From Reyranella sp. (GTDB taxonomy: Bacteria > Pseudomonadota > Alphaproteobacteria > Reyranellales > Reyranellaceae), in assembly GCA_019750135.1 (NCBI GenBank), contig JAIEOV010000022.1:186001-250000 (forward strand): 64,000 bases of DNA, given 5' to 3'. A model generated the notes under the pieces. It was not told where the DNA came from, did not search any database, and saw only the letters and a program-made list of their open reading frames with translations. Positions 53,620-62,189 of this stretch are shown piece by piece (position 1 is the first letter of the stretch; each line of letters begins with the position of its first letter). The position numbers and the translations under genes are program-made.

Positions 53620-54660
53620 TCAAGCCTGCATATCCGGCCGGTCGCGGAGCCAATCCTCGACGTAGAAGCGCAGGACGCCGATGCGCATGACCGCGAGCAG
53701 CGGGGCGGCGAGGGCGATGCCCATGATGCCGAACAGCGCCCCCAGGATCACGATGGCGAACAGGGTCCAGGCCGGGGCGACGTTGACGGCGCCTTTCTGG
53801 ATCAGGGGGGCGAAGATGAAGCCGTCGACGTTCTGGATGACGAGGTAGGCGATCATGACCCAGGCAAAGGTGGCCAGTCCGAGCGGCATGCCCACCAGGG
53901 CCACCGGAAAGGCCGCGATCAGCGGGCCGAGGTAGGGAACGAAGATCGCCACGCCGCCCTGAAGGCCGAGCAGGGTCGCGCCGGGAACGTCGAGGGCGTG
54001 GAAGGCGGCGGCGAGCAGGACCGCCACAACCACGCCGCGCAGAAGCTGCGCCAGCAGCCAGGCGCGCATCACCTGCCCCATCTCGTCCATGACCGCGCGA
54101 ATGCGCGGCCGGGCCGCGACGGGGACGAGGACGAGCGCTCCTTCGCGGTACGCAGCAGGACTGGCGGCGAAGAACATGCCGAGGCACACAACGACGATGG
54201 TGTTCATGATCACCACGTAGGCGCCGGTGACGGCGTAGTGCACGTGACCGAACAGGCGGCCTGGATCGGTGAGGAATTGCGAAAGGCCCTCCCGGCCCCC
54301 CGGTCCGAACAGGTCGATGCCGAACGTCGCGAGCTCGCGCTCGAGCACGGTGAGCTGGGCATCCATGACGGCGAGCAGGGCATGGGCCTGGCCGGGCAGG
54401 CGCACGATGCTCACGCTGAGCGCCACTCCCGCGAGCGAGGCAAAGAGCACGACGACGAGCGCATATCGTGTGGAACGGGGCAGCGGGAGGACGTAGCCCA
54501 CCCCCCGTGTGCAGGCATCGAGAAATGCGGCGAACAGGATGCCGGCAAACAGCAGCAGCAGGCTCGGCGCGCTGTACCAGACGAGGGCAAGCCCCGCCGC
54601 GATCGCCAGGACGATCAGGGGCAGCGTTATGAGATTCCGCGGCGGGCCCTCGAGCTTCAT
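53620..54660 (-). CDS. AI-2E family transporter (PerM/TqsA-like)
   Basis: A 346-residue membrane protein with eight or so helices and the long central soluble loop of the AI-2 exporter family. The C-terminal half contains LQGGVAIFVPYLGPLIAAFP and GFIFAPLIQKGAVNVAPAW, which are family hallmarks. Members export autoinducer-2 or act as Na+(Li+)/H+ antiporters, so the role is open. I chose the ATG at 54660, since AGGGCCGAG precedes it, rather than the longer frame to 54732. Confidence 0.85.
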   Translation of the reverse strand: MKLEGPPRNLITLPLIVLAIAAGLALVWYSAPSLLLLFAGILFAAFLDACTRGVGYVLPLPRSTRYALVVVLFASLAGVALSVSIVRLPGQAHALLAVMDAQLTVLERELATFGIDLFGPGGREGLSQFLTDPGRLFGHVHYAVTGAYVVIMNTIVVVCLGMFFAASPAAYREGALVLVPVAARPRIRAVMDEMGQVMRAWLLAQLLRGVVVAVLLAAAFHALDVPGATLLGLQGGVAIFVPYLGPLIAAFPVALVGMPLGLATFAWVMIAYLVIQNVDGFIFAPLIQKGAVNVAPAWTLFAIVILGALFGIMGIALAAPLLAVMRIGVLRFYVEDWLRDRPDMQA

Positions 54661-54839
54661 CTCGGCCCTAGGTTGCCATGGCGCTGGCGCCGCGCAAAGC
54701 CGTCGCAACAACTTGGTGTCGAGCCCCAGCACGGGCGCGCCGAGATCGTCGCGGCAAAGTCAACTTCATTATCGGTCGTGGCGATTCGCGCTTGCGATGC
54801 CTATATCCGGACACAGTGAGGCATGGCTGAGGAGCCAGC

Positions 54840-56738
54840 GTGCAAAGACGGTCATTCATTGGCGGGTTTCTTTCCGGCCTGGTCTACGACTCTGCCTTCG
54901 CCGCCGATCCGCTTCCGACGGTGCAGGAAACCCCACTGTTTGCCGACAGGGTGAAATCAGGCGCGTTGCCGCCGGTCGCCCAGCGCATTCCCAGCCAGCC
55001 GCGGATCGTGCGGCGGTTCGCCGGCGACGACGGTCCCGGCCGGCAGGGCGGCCAGCTCGACATGCTGATATCGGCGATGCGCGAGACCTCGTTGATGACG
55101 ATCTACAGCTACACCCGGCTGGTCGTCTATGACGACAAGTTCAAGCTCCATCCCGACATCCTGGAAAGCTACGACGACAGCGAAGGGCGCATCTTCACGT
55201 TCAAGCTCCGGGCCGGCCACAAGTGGTCGGACGGGCATCCGTTCACCACCGAGGATTTCCGCTTTTTCTGGGAGGACGTCGCCAACAACCAGGAGCTCAC
55301 ACCCGGCGGTCCGTCGATCGAGCTTCTGGTCGACGACAAGCCGCCCAAGGTCGAGATCCTCGACGAACGCACGATCAGGTACAGCTGGCAGAGGCCGAAC
55401 CCCTACTTCCTGGAAAGCCAGGCGCGGGCGGCGCCGCTCTTCCTGTTCCGGCCGGCCCACTATCTCAAGAAGTTCCACGCGAAATACGCCGACCCGGCCG
55501 AGATCGTGCGGCAGACGAGGGGCGGGAGCTGGGTGCAGATCTTCCGCCGGCTCGACGCGATGTACAGCAACGACAACATCGACCTTCCCAGCCTCAATCC
55601 CTGGGTCGCGACGACCAACCCGCCGGCGCAGCGCTTCGTCTTCGTGCGCAATCCCTTCTATCACCGCATCGACGAGAGCGGCCGCCAGCTGCCTTACGTC
55701 GACCGCGTCGTCCTTACGATGGCGGCGGCCAGCCTGATCCCGGCCAAGGCCGGGCTCGGCGAGGCCGACCTGCAGTCGCGCTATCTCAACATGCGCGACT
55801 ACACCTTCCTGAAGAAGAGCGCCAAGGACTCGGGCGCCGCGGTGCGCCTGTGGGAGGTCGGCTCGGGCTCGCAGGTCGCGCTCTATCCCAACCTCAATGC
55901 CAACGATCCGCAGTGGCGCGGGCTTTTCCGCGACGTGCGCTTCCGCCGGGCGCTGTCGATGGGCATCGATCGCGAGGAGCTGAACCAGGTCGCCTTCATC
56001 GGGCTGGCCACGCCGTCGAACAACACGATCATGTCGAGGTCGCCGCTGTTCAAGCCCGAGTATGCGACCACGTGGGCGGAGCACGATCCCGCGGCCGCCA
56101 ACAAGCTCCTGGACGAGATCGGCCTCACCAGGCGGCGCAGCGACGGCGTCCGGCTGCTGTCCGACGGGCGTCCGGCCATCATCATCGTCGAGAGCCAGCG
56201 CGAGCAGACGGAAGAATCCGACGTCATGCAGCTGATCGGCGACCATTGGCGGAAGATCGGCATCAAGATCCTGATGAAGCCGCAGACGATCGAGAATTTC
56301 CGCCTGCGCAACCTGTCGGGCGAGGCACTGATGATGGCCTATTCCGGCATCGTCACGGCCGTGCCGACGCCCAACACGAGTCCGCGCGAGTTCGCGCCGA
56401 CGATGCGCGGGGGCCTGCAATGGCCGAAGTGGGGCCTGTTCGTCGAGACCAACGGCAAGCAGGGCGAGAAGTGCGACCTCGAGCCGGCCCGCCGGCTGCT
56501 CGACTATGTGACGGAGTGGGAGAACGCGACCGACGAGGCCGGCCGGCGGCGGGCGTGGGAGCAGATCCTGCAGACCAATACCGACGAGGTGTTCTCGATC
56601 GGCACCGTGAACGGCGTGCGCCAGCCGGTCGTGGTCGGCCCCAAGGTCCGCAACGTGCCGAAGGAGGGCTACTACGCCTGGGATCCCGGCGGCTATATCG
56701 GGCTCTACCAGCCGGACACGTTCTGGGTGGCATCATAG
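54840..56738 (+). CDS. ABC transporter substrate-binding protein, peptide/nickel family (family 5), orphan
   Basis: A 632-residue protein starting at GTG, with a Tat-like N-terminus (MQRRSFIGGFLSGLVYDSAF) and export signal. Family 5 features are FTFKLRAGHKWSDGHPFTTEDFRFFWED, the typical KW(S)DG and PFT(A/T)ED motif around residue 125, and RFRRALSMGIDREELNQVAF at about residue 370. It would bind oligopeptides or other solutes in the periplasm. No permease or ATPase genes accompany it, so it must use a transporter encoded elsewhere. GAGGAG lies a few bases before the GTG. It converges on the MarR gene with a 6-base overlap. Confidence 0.85.
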   Translation: MQRRSFIGGFLSGLVYDSAFAADPLPTVQETPLFADRVKSGALPPVAQRIPSQPRIVRRFAGDDGPGRQGGQLDMLISAMRETSLMTIYSYTRLVVYDDKFKLHPDILESYDDSEGRIFTFKLRAGHKWSDGHPFTTEDFRFFWEDVANNQELTPGGPSIELLVDDKPPKVEILDERTIRYSWQRPNPYFLESQARAAPLFLFRPAHYLKKFHAKYADPAEIVRQTRGGSWVQIFRRLDAMYSNDNIDLPSLNPWVATTNPPAQRFVFVRNPFYHRIDESGRQLPYVDRVVLTMAAASLIPAKAGLGEADLQSRYLNMRDYTFLKKSAKDSGAAVRLWEVGSGSQVALYPNLNANDPQWRGLFRDVRFRRALSMGIDREELNQVAFIGLATPSNNTIMSRSPLFKPEYATTWAEHDPAAANKLLDEIGLTRRRSDGVRLLSDGRPAIIIVESQREQTEESDVMQLIGDHWRKIGIKILMKPQTIENFRLRNLSGEALMMAYSGIVTAVPTPNTSPREFAPTMRGGLQWPKWGLFVETNGKQGEKCDLEPARRLLDYVTEWENATDEAGRRRAWEQILQTNTDEVFSIGTVNGVRQPVVVGPKVRNVPKEGYYAWDPGGYIGLYQPDTFWVAS

Positions 56739-57203
56739 AGCGGCTACCTGGCGCAGGATGCTGCAGAGGCGGCGGCGTTCACCGACGCTCATCGTCCGCG
56801 ATATCCTCCGGTCGAGGACAGCGTCCATCCGGTGCAGGCGCAAAGTGAGGGCAGCTCCCTCGGCGGTCAGATAAAGCTCACGTGCGCGACGGTCCCTTCC
56901 GCCCGGTTTCCTGCGCACCAGCCGGCGCGCTTCGAGCTCGTCGATCAGCGAGACCAGATTGGTTTTCTTGATGCCGAGCGCGCCGGCCAGCTGTGTCTGG
57001 CTCAGGCCCTGATTGCGCTCGACCAGCGTCAGGATGGAATACTGGACCGGGCGAATGTCGGCCTCGGCGAAAAGCTCGAAGAAACGCTTGAAGATCGTGA
57101 GCTGGGCGCGCCTCACCAGGTAGCCCACGCTTTCACCCAAGGGTCCGAGATCGAGCGGAGCCTCGGTCGCCGCTGCTTTATCTTTGCGCTTCAGAGAGGG
57201 CAC
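56733..57203 (-). CDS. MarR-family transcriptional regulator
   Basis: A 156-residue regulator with the MarR winged helix: QYSILTLVERNQGLSQTQLA, GIKKTNLVSLIDELEARRLV (recognition helix) and a wing rich in Arg (RRKPGGRDRRARELYLTAEG). The start is GTG with AAGGAA nine bases upstream. It is divergent from the Bug-type binding protein gene, with a 109-base shared region holding a TATAA-TTG-TTATA palindrome, so autoregulation and control of that gene are likely. The ligand is unknown, possibly an aromatic acid as for many MarR proteins. Confidence 0.9.
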   Translation of the reverse strand: MPSLKRKDKAAATEAPLDLGPLGESVGYLVRRAQLTIFKRFFELFAEADIRPVQYSILTLVERNQGLSQTQLAGALGIKKTNLVSLIDELEARRLVRRKPGGRDRRARELYLTAEGAALTLRLHRMDAVLDRRISRTMSVGERRRLCSILRQVAAL

Positions 57204-57272
57204 CGGGTGTTCCTTCTCGCCGATCGCTTGGACAGCGGCGCGGTTGCGCAGCCGATCCGACTGTTGATATCC

Positions 57273-57285
57273 TATAATTGTTATA
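57273..57285. promoter_or_regulatory. Candidate MarR operator palindrome
   Basis: TATAATTGTTATA is a perfect inverted repeat (arms TATAA/TTATA) in the AT-rich divergent region between the MarR gene and the Bug-protein gene. A looser related dyad (ATTGTTATAAGTGATAAT) overlaps it to its right. Size and AT content fit MarR operators, and the position lets one bound dimer cover both promoters. Confidence 0.5.
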
Positions 57286-57312
57286 AGTGATAATCATCAG
57301 GGAGGGGTCAGC

Positions 57313-58323
57313 ATGTTGAAGCACGGTCGTCGAAATCTCCTTCGCGCATCGGGGGCCGGCGTCGCCCTGTCCGGCCTTGGCGCCTTTGCCGGGCGCGCCG
57401 GTGCACAGGATGCTCAGCCGTTGGAGAGCGTGCGGATCGTCACCGGCTTCCCGCCGGGCGGAACGTCCGACACGCTGTGCCGGCGCGTCGCCGAGGGGAT
57501 CAAGGGATCGGCCTACACGAAATCGGCCATCGTCGAGAACAAGCCCGGTGCGGGCGGTCAGATCGCGGTCCAGTCGATGAAGGGTGCCGCTACCGACGGG
57601 AGCGTGCTGCTGCAGACGCCGGCGTCGATGCTGATGATCTATCCGCACATCTACAAGAACCTGGCCTACAACGCCTTCACCGACGTCACCGCGGTGTCGC
57701 TCGGCTGCACCTTCGATTTCGGCTTCTGTGTCGGCCCCGCCGTGCCCGACAGCGTGACGGACATCAAGGGCTTCCTGGCCTGGGCCAAGGCCAACCCGGA
57801 CAAGGCCAACTACGGCTCGCCGGCGGCCGGTTCGGTTCCGCATTTCATCGGCGTGCTGCTGGGACAGGCGGGCGGCGTCGAGCTGAAGCATGTCCCCTAT
57901 CGAGGCTCGGCGCCGGCCGTGCAGGACCTGGTCGCGGGGCAGCTCCAGGCGGTGTCCGCGCCGGTCGGCGAATTCACGCAGCAGGCCAACGCCGGCAAGA
58001 TCCGCTTTCTCGGTGTCTCAGGTGCCGAGCGCAGCCGCTTCGCGCCGAACGTGCCGACCTTCGCGGAGCAGGGCTACAAGGATCTCGTGTTCTCGGAGTG
58101 GTTCGGCTTCTTCGCGCCGGGCGGCACCTCCGCGGCCGTCGTGAATCGCGCCAACGCCGTGCTGCGCACCGCGCTGGCGCTCAAGGACGTCATCGACGGC
58201 CTGGCCGTGATGGGGCTGGAGGTCAAGTCGTCGACCCCGCAGGAACTCGCCGAGTTGCTGAAGACCAGCTACGACCGTTGGGGTCCGATCGTGAAAAAGA
58301 TCGGATTCACCGCCGACTCCTGA
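57313..58323 (+). CDS. Bug/TctC-family periplasmic solute-binding protein (first)
   Basis: A 336-residue protein of the Bug family, which binds carboxylates for tripartite tricarboxylate transporters. The N-terminus has a twin-arginine-like signal (RRNLLRASGAGVALSG). Family features are IVTGFPPGGTSDTLCRRVAEG, VENKPGAGGQIAVQSM and YGSPAAGSVPHFIGVLL, the usual ligand-binding loops. The gene starts at ATG after GGAGGGG. No TctA/TctB membrane genes are nearby, which is common for orphan Bug proteins. It is probably controlled by the divergent MarR regulator. It is convergent with the histidine-kinase gene with only two bases between stops. Confidence 0.9.
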   Translation: MLKHGRRNLLRASGAGVALSGLGAFAGRAGAQDAQPLESVRIVTGFPPGGTSDTLCRRVAEGIKGSAYTKSAIVENKPGAGGQIAVQSMKGAATDGSVLLQTPASMLMIYPHIYKNLAYNAFTDVTAVSLGCTFDFGFCVGPAVPDSVTDIKGFLAWAKANPDKANYGSPAAGSVPHFIGVLLGQAGGVELKHVPYRGSAPAVQDLVAGQLQAVSAPVGEFTQQANAGKIRFLGVSGAERSRFAPNVPTFAEQGYKDLVFSEWFGFFAPGGTSAAVVNRANAVLRTALALKDVIDGLAVMGLEVKSSTPQELAELLKTSYDRWGPIVKKIGFTADS

Positions 58324-58325
58324 TC

Positions 58326-59699
58326 TCAACCCGCGTCGACACGCGGCAATGTCAGCTCGACTCGCAGTCCGCCGAGCGGCGCGCGCGCAAGGCCGAGTTC
58401 ACCGCCATAAAGGGCAACCAGATCGCGCGTGATCGACAGACCGAACCCGAAGCCGGGCGCCTCTTCATCCAGGCGCTGGCCGGACTTCATCACACGCTCG
58501 ATATCCGCTGGCTGCAGGCCCGGGCCGTCGTCGTCGATCGTGATCGCGAGCACGCGGTTGACGGGCTTCGCGCTTACCGCGACGGCGCTCTTTGCCCATG
58601 TGAATGCATTCTCCATCAAGTTGCCGGCGATCTCGTCGAAGTCCTGCTGTTCGCATCCGCACGCAGCGTCGGCAGGCACATCGAGCGTAAAGGTGATGGT
58701 GCGCGCGGCGTTGACCTTCGATAGCACGTCGCCGAGCGCTTCAAGGCGAGGCCCAACGGCTGTATGAGCACGCACTGGTCCGGCAAGGGCGGCGGCGCGG
58801 GCGCGTCCCAGATGGTGCCGGATCCGTCGCTCGATGACATCGACAAGCGGCCTGAGCTCGCGCGGATCGGCCCGCTCACCGGACAAGGCGAGAGTGAGCG
58901 AGGCAAGAGGCGTCTTGAGGCCGTGCGCGAGGTTGGCGACATGGCCGCGCGCTCGCTCGAGCGTGGCCTCGTTCTGCGCGAGCAGCACATTCAGCTCATC
59001 GGCCAACGGCTGAATTTCGCTCGGCTGCCCCGCCGGCAGGCGGTCACGGCGACCGACGCGGATGTCCGCAATTGCGGCGCGCAGCAGCGTCAGTGGCCGC
59101 AGGCCGAGCTTCACCTGCAGCAGGATCGCGAGAAGCAGCACCGCCTCGAGCGCGCCAAGGCAAAGTCCCAGCGTCAGGAGCGCATTGAGAAGCGGATCTC
59201 GTATGGCGCCGCGTGGTGCGGTCGCTGCGATTTCAACGGGCACGCCCGAGGCGTCGATGTTCTTGACGCGAAAATAGAGAAACATGCCGCCTGGACCGGC
59301 ACCCTCGGCCGACCGCGGCGGCGGTCCTGCTGCGGGAGGCGCTCGCCCGGATGGCGGCAGGGGAGGCGGCGGCACGACCGGAACATCGAGAGCCTTCCCG
59401 TTCAAGGCCCGCGATTCCAGGACGTTGTTCGGCCCCCGAAGACGCCAATACCAGCCACGACCGGGAAGATCGAAAGGGGGCCCGTCGGCACTGCCGGCGA
59501 GGGAAAGTCGACCCGCACCGTCGACCTGGAGCATCGAGGACAGAAACACGATCTGGGAATCGAGCCGCTCGTCGATCGTGCGTTGCAGGATGTGGTGCAG
59601 CAGAAAGCCGATCACGATCCCCGCAACCAGGACGGCCGCCGTGATGGACAAGGCGGCAACGGCAAGCAGCCGGCCCGCGAGGGAGACTGGACCGGTCAT
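58326..59699 (-). CDS. Sensor histidine kinase, PhoQ-like
   Basis: A 457-residue two-helix sensor. The periplasmic part between the helices contains a striking Pro/Gly-rich stretch (VPPPPLPPSGRAPPAAGPPP, about residues 105-125). A HAMP-like linker follows, then the H box HVANLAHGLKTPLASLTLAL, resembling PhoQ, and the ATP-binding N box (NLMENAFTWAK), G1 (DDDGPGL) and G2 (GFGFGLSITRD). It autophosphorylates and drives the response regulator. The ATG at 59699 overlaps the regulator stop by four bases. The signal is unknown. Confidence 0.9.
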   Translation of the reverse strand: MTGPVSLAGRLLAVAALSITAAVLVAGIVIGFLLHHILQRTIDERLDSQIVFLSSMLQVDGAGRLSLAGSADGPPFDLPGRGWYWRLRGPNNVLESRALNGKALDVPVVPPPPLPPSGRAPPAAGPPPRSAEGAGPGGMFLYFRVKNIDASGVPVEIAATAPRGAIRDPLLNALLTLGLCLGALEAVLLLAILLQVKLGLRPLTLLRAAIADIRVGRRDRLPAGQPSEIQPLADELNVLLAQNEATLERARGHVANLAHGLKTPLASLTLALSGERADPRELRPLVDVIERRIRHHLGRARAAALAGPVRAHTAVGPRLEALGDVLSKVNAARTITFTLDVPADAACGCEQQDFDEIAGNLMENAFTWAKSAVAVSAKPVNRVLAITIDDDGPGLQPADIERVMKSGQRLDEEAPGFGFGLSITRDLVALYGGELGLARAPLGGLRVELTLPRVDAG

Positions 59700-60364
59700 C
59701 CGGGCGCGTCGCAAACCAGCCGGTAGCCGCGCCCCCGCACGGTCTCGATCGCTTCGTGACCGATCTTTCGCCGCAAGCGAGCGACAATGACTTCGAGCGA
59801 GTTGGAATCGCTGCCGGCATCACCCTCGTAGACTTTGTCGGCCAGGGCGAGCCGCGCGACCACGACGTTCCGCTGCAGGATCAGGCACTCCAGCACGCGC
59901 CACTCGAGCGCCGTCAGTTTGAGCGGCAGGCCGTCGCGCTCGAACACGCCGGTCTGCGCGTCGAAGGCAAGCGCGCCGCAGACGATGCGGGGAGCGGCGT
60001 GGCCGGCCGATCGCCGCACCAGGGCACGAAGCCTCATGATCAACTCTTCGATGCGGAACGGCTTGGTCAGATAGTCGTCGGCACCGGCCTTGAAGCCCTC
60101 GACTTTGTCGCTCCAGGCATCGCGTGCCGTGAGGATGAGGACAGGCAGGTGTCGACCGGCCTGCCTCCAGGCGCGCAGAACGGCGGGCCCGGGTACTTTG
60201 GGCAGGCCAAGATCGAGGATGGCGGCATCGTAGGCCTCCGTCTCGCCGAGATGCTGGCCGTCCTCCCCGTTCATCGCGACATCGACAGCGAAATTCTCGG
60301 CTCGCAGCGCCAGCGCGATCTGCTGCGACAGGAGGCGGTCGTCTTCGACGAGGAGGATTTTCAT
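59696..60364 (-). CDS. OmpR-family response regulator, PhoP/QseB-like
   Basis: A 222-residue regulator. The receiver domain has VEDD (acidic pocket), the phosphorylatable Asp in ILDLGLP, LTARD and DDYLTKPF. The C-terminal winged helix has LTALEWRVLECL and EVIVARLRRKIGHEAIETVRGRGYRL. The ATG at 60364 starts the receiver; the open frame upstream is not needed. It forms an operon with the overlapping kinase and diverges from the OB-fold gene across 117 bases, in the same relation as ygiW and qseBC. Confidence 0.93.
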   Translation of the reverse strand: MKILLVEDDRLLSQQIALALRAENFAVDVAMNGEDGQHLGETEAYDAAILDLGLPKVPGPAVLRAWRQAGRHLPVLILTARDAWSDKVEGFKAGADDYLTKPFRIEELIMRLRALVRRSAGHAAPRIVCGALAFDAQTGVFERDGLPLKLTALEWRVLECLILQRNVVVARLALADKVYEGDAGSDSNSLEVIVARLRRKIGHEAIETVRGRGYRLVCDAPG

Positions 60365-60402
60365 GGCTCCTGGCTGCTTCTGAAGGATGAAGCTTAACCC
60401 AG

Positions 60403-60422
60403 CCTGAACGGATCGGTTCAGG
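60403..60422. promoter_or_regulatory. Candidate operator for the two-component system
   Basis: CCTGAAC-GGATCG-GTTCAGG is a perfect 7-base-arm palindrome between the response-regulator start and the OB-fold gene. A related CTGAAG element lies at 60380-60385 and GCTTAACCCAG between them. CTGAAC/TTAA-like repeats are typical targets of QseB/PmrA-type regulators, so this may be an autoregulatory site. Confidence 0.5.
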
Positions 60423-60481
60423 GGAGATTGCACGACGAGGCGTTACTTACCGGGCATCGCAACTTCTCAAGGAGAGATCGA

Positions 60482-61735
60482 ATGTCGATGCACCGTCTAT
60501 TGCCAGTCACCGTAGCGGCACTTGTGCTGGGCACAGCCTCCCTCGCCGTCGCCCAGATGCCCCCGCCGCCGCCTCCTCCGCCTGCGGCGGCGGCCTACGG
60601 GCAGGCCCCGCAGGTCCTCCTGCTGTCGCCGGTCTCGATCGCCCAGATGCAGCCCTACAACGTGGTCGCGGTGAAAGGCACCGTGGCCGAGATCTTCGGC
60701 AACAAGTTCATCCTCCAGGACGATACCGGGCGCACGCTGGTCGAGCTCGGGCCGCTGGGCGAAGACGGCGCCACTGTCGTGAAGGGGGAGGTCGTCGCGG
60801 TGCAGGGCAACTTCGAGCGCGGCTTCATTCATGCCCAGCTCGTGTCCCACGCCGACGGGCGCAACCAGGCGTTCGGTCCGCTGGCGGCGCCCCCGCCGCC
60901 GCCGGAGCGCGGCCCCGGCCGCCGCCGCCCGTTCGCTGATCATCGAGTGCGCCCCGACCGTGCCGCTTACCGATCGAACGTCGGTGTGGCTCGGCCGGCG
61001 CGGCTACCATCCCATGAACCCAAGAACAGCGCTCGATGGTTTGAGCTTCAGCCTCGCCGACTCGGCGAGTGTGTTCGGGCCTTATCTCGGCATCTATCTG
61101 CTGACGGTGCTGCAGTGGGACCAGGCTGCCATCGGCCTCGTCGTCATGGTGAGCGGGTTGGCGGGGATCGCGGCCCAGATTCCAGCCGGCGCCTTTGTCG
61201 ACGAGACGCGGGCCAAGCGTGCCGCCCTCGTCGTCGGCACGGTCGTGCTGTCACTCGCCGCCGCGGCCATCCTTCTGTGGCCCACCACGCTGGTAATCGT
61301 CGTCGCGGCCATCGTCGTGGCATTGGTCAGGTCTCTCCAGGTTCCTTTGATGGCCGCTCTGACGCTTGGCTTGTTTTCCCGCAGCGAATACGGCCGCAAC
61401 ATTGGTCGCAACGCTGCCTTCGACAATGCCGGCAATGTGTTCGCCGCTCTCGCTGCGGCCGCGATCGGCTCCCTGGTGTCGCAAAGCGCAGTGTTCTGGC
61501 TTGTTCCCGCCCTCTCTCTGGCGGCCTGCGTCTTCGTGCTGCGCATCAGGCCGGAGCAGATCGACCATGCCGTCGCCCGCGGCGGCGATGGCCTCACGCC
61601 TATGTCGGCGATCGAGCTGCTGTCCAGCCGCCCGCTGGTCATACTCGCTGCTTGCTTTGCCCTGTTCCACCTGGCCAATGCAGCGATGCTGCCTCTTGTC
61701 GGGCAGCGATTGGCCATGGACCAGTCCGGATATGA
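60482..61735 (+). CDS. OB-fold (BOF/YgiW-like) secreted protein; frame overruns into the next gene
   Basis: A signal peptide (MHRLLPVTVAALVLGTASLAVAQ) and a Pro-rich linker precede an OB-fold domain (about residues 48-115; VKGTVAEIFGNKFILQDDTG, then VVKGEVVAVQGNFERGF). The ATG at 60482 has AAGGAGAG before it. A natural end would be expected near residue 150, after PPPPPERGPGRRR. Instead the frame stays open to 61735 and becomes arginine-rich, passing through the MFS gene in another frame. A TGA at 60937-60939 lies one frame away, so an indel in the GCC repeats near 60920-60930 is likely. YgiW-type OB proteins sit in the periplasm; function not settled. Confidence 0.6.
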   Translation: MSMHRLLPVTVAALVLGTASLAVAQMPPPPPPPPAAAAYGQAPQVLLLSPVSIAQMQPYNVVAVKGTVAEIFGNKFILQDDTGRTLVELGPLGEDGATVVKGEVVAVQGNFERGFIHAQLVSHADGRNQAFGPLAAPPPPPERGPGRRRPFADHRVRPDRAAYRSNVGVARPARLPSHEPKNSARWFELQPRRLGECVRALSRHLSADGAAVGPGCHRPRRHGERVGGDRGPDSSRRLCRRDAGQACRPRRRHGRAVTRRRGHPSVAHHAGNRRRGHRRGIGQVSPGSFDGRSDAWLVFPQRIRPQHWSQRCLRQCRQCVRRSRCGRDRLPGVAKRSVLACSRPLSGGLRLRAAHQAGADRPCRRPRRRWPHAYVGDRAAVQPPAGHTRCLLCPVPPGQCSDAASCRAAIGHGPVRI

Positions 61736-62189
61736 AAGCGCGCTGATGTCCGCCTGCATCCTGGGAGCCCAGTTGGTGATGCTTCTCGTTGCGGTTCTCT
61801 GCGGCCGCTTCGCTGACAAAGGCCGTCGCAAGCCTCTGCTGTTGACGGCGTTCGCCGTGCTCGCCGTCCGCGGGGCGCTTTACACCCTGTCCGACGAGCC
61901 GGCCTGGCTGCTGGCCGTCCAACCGATGGACGGCATAGGCGCCGGAATACTGAATGTGCTGATTCCGCTCCAGGTCGCCGACCTGACCGAAGGCAGCGGA
62001 CGGTACAACGCAAGCCTTGGGGCCGTGATGATGCTGGGTGGCATCGGCGCCGCGCTCAGCAACGGCGTGGCGGGCGCCATCGTCCTGCACGCGGGCTACG
62101 ACTGGGCCTTCAGCGCCCTGTCGCTGGTCTCGCTGATCGGCCTCGCGCTCATGGCGCTTCACTCCAACGAAATCTACCGGAGACTCTGA
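61014..62189 (+). CDS. MFS transporter
   Basis: A 391-residue twelve-helix protein beginning MNPRTALDGLSFSLADSASVFG. Helix 2-3 loop contains FVDETRAKRAALVVG, and VLCGRFADKGRRKPLLLTAF between helices 8 and 9 is a motif-A copy. It resembles the MFS group often annotated as multidrug or arabinose-type exporters; the substrate is unknown. A GTG at 60960 is an alternative start. Its coding frame is overlapped for about 720 bases by the over-extended OB-fold frame. It is coupled to the DUF486 gene through a one-base overlap (TGATG). Confidence 0.85.
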   Translation: MNPRTALDGLSFSLADSASVFGPYLGIYLLTVLQWDQAAIGLVVMVSGLAGIAAQIPAGAFVDETRAKRAALVVGTVVLSLAAAAILLWPTTLVIVVAAIVVALVRSLQVPLMAALTLGLFSRSEYGRNIGRNAAFDNAGNVFAALAAAAIGSLVSQSAVFWLVPALSLAACVFVLRIRPEQIDHAVARGGDGLTPMSAIELLSSRPLVILAACFALFHLANAAMLPLVGQRLAMDQSGYESALMSACILGAQLVMLLVAVLCGRFADKGRRKPLLLTAFAVLAVRGALYTLSDEPAWLLAVQPMDGIGAGILNVLIPLQVADLTEGSGRYNASLGAVMMLGGIGAALSNGVAGAIVLHAGYDWAFSALSLVSLIGLALMALHSNEIYRRL

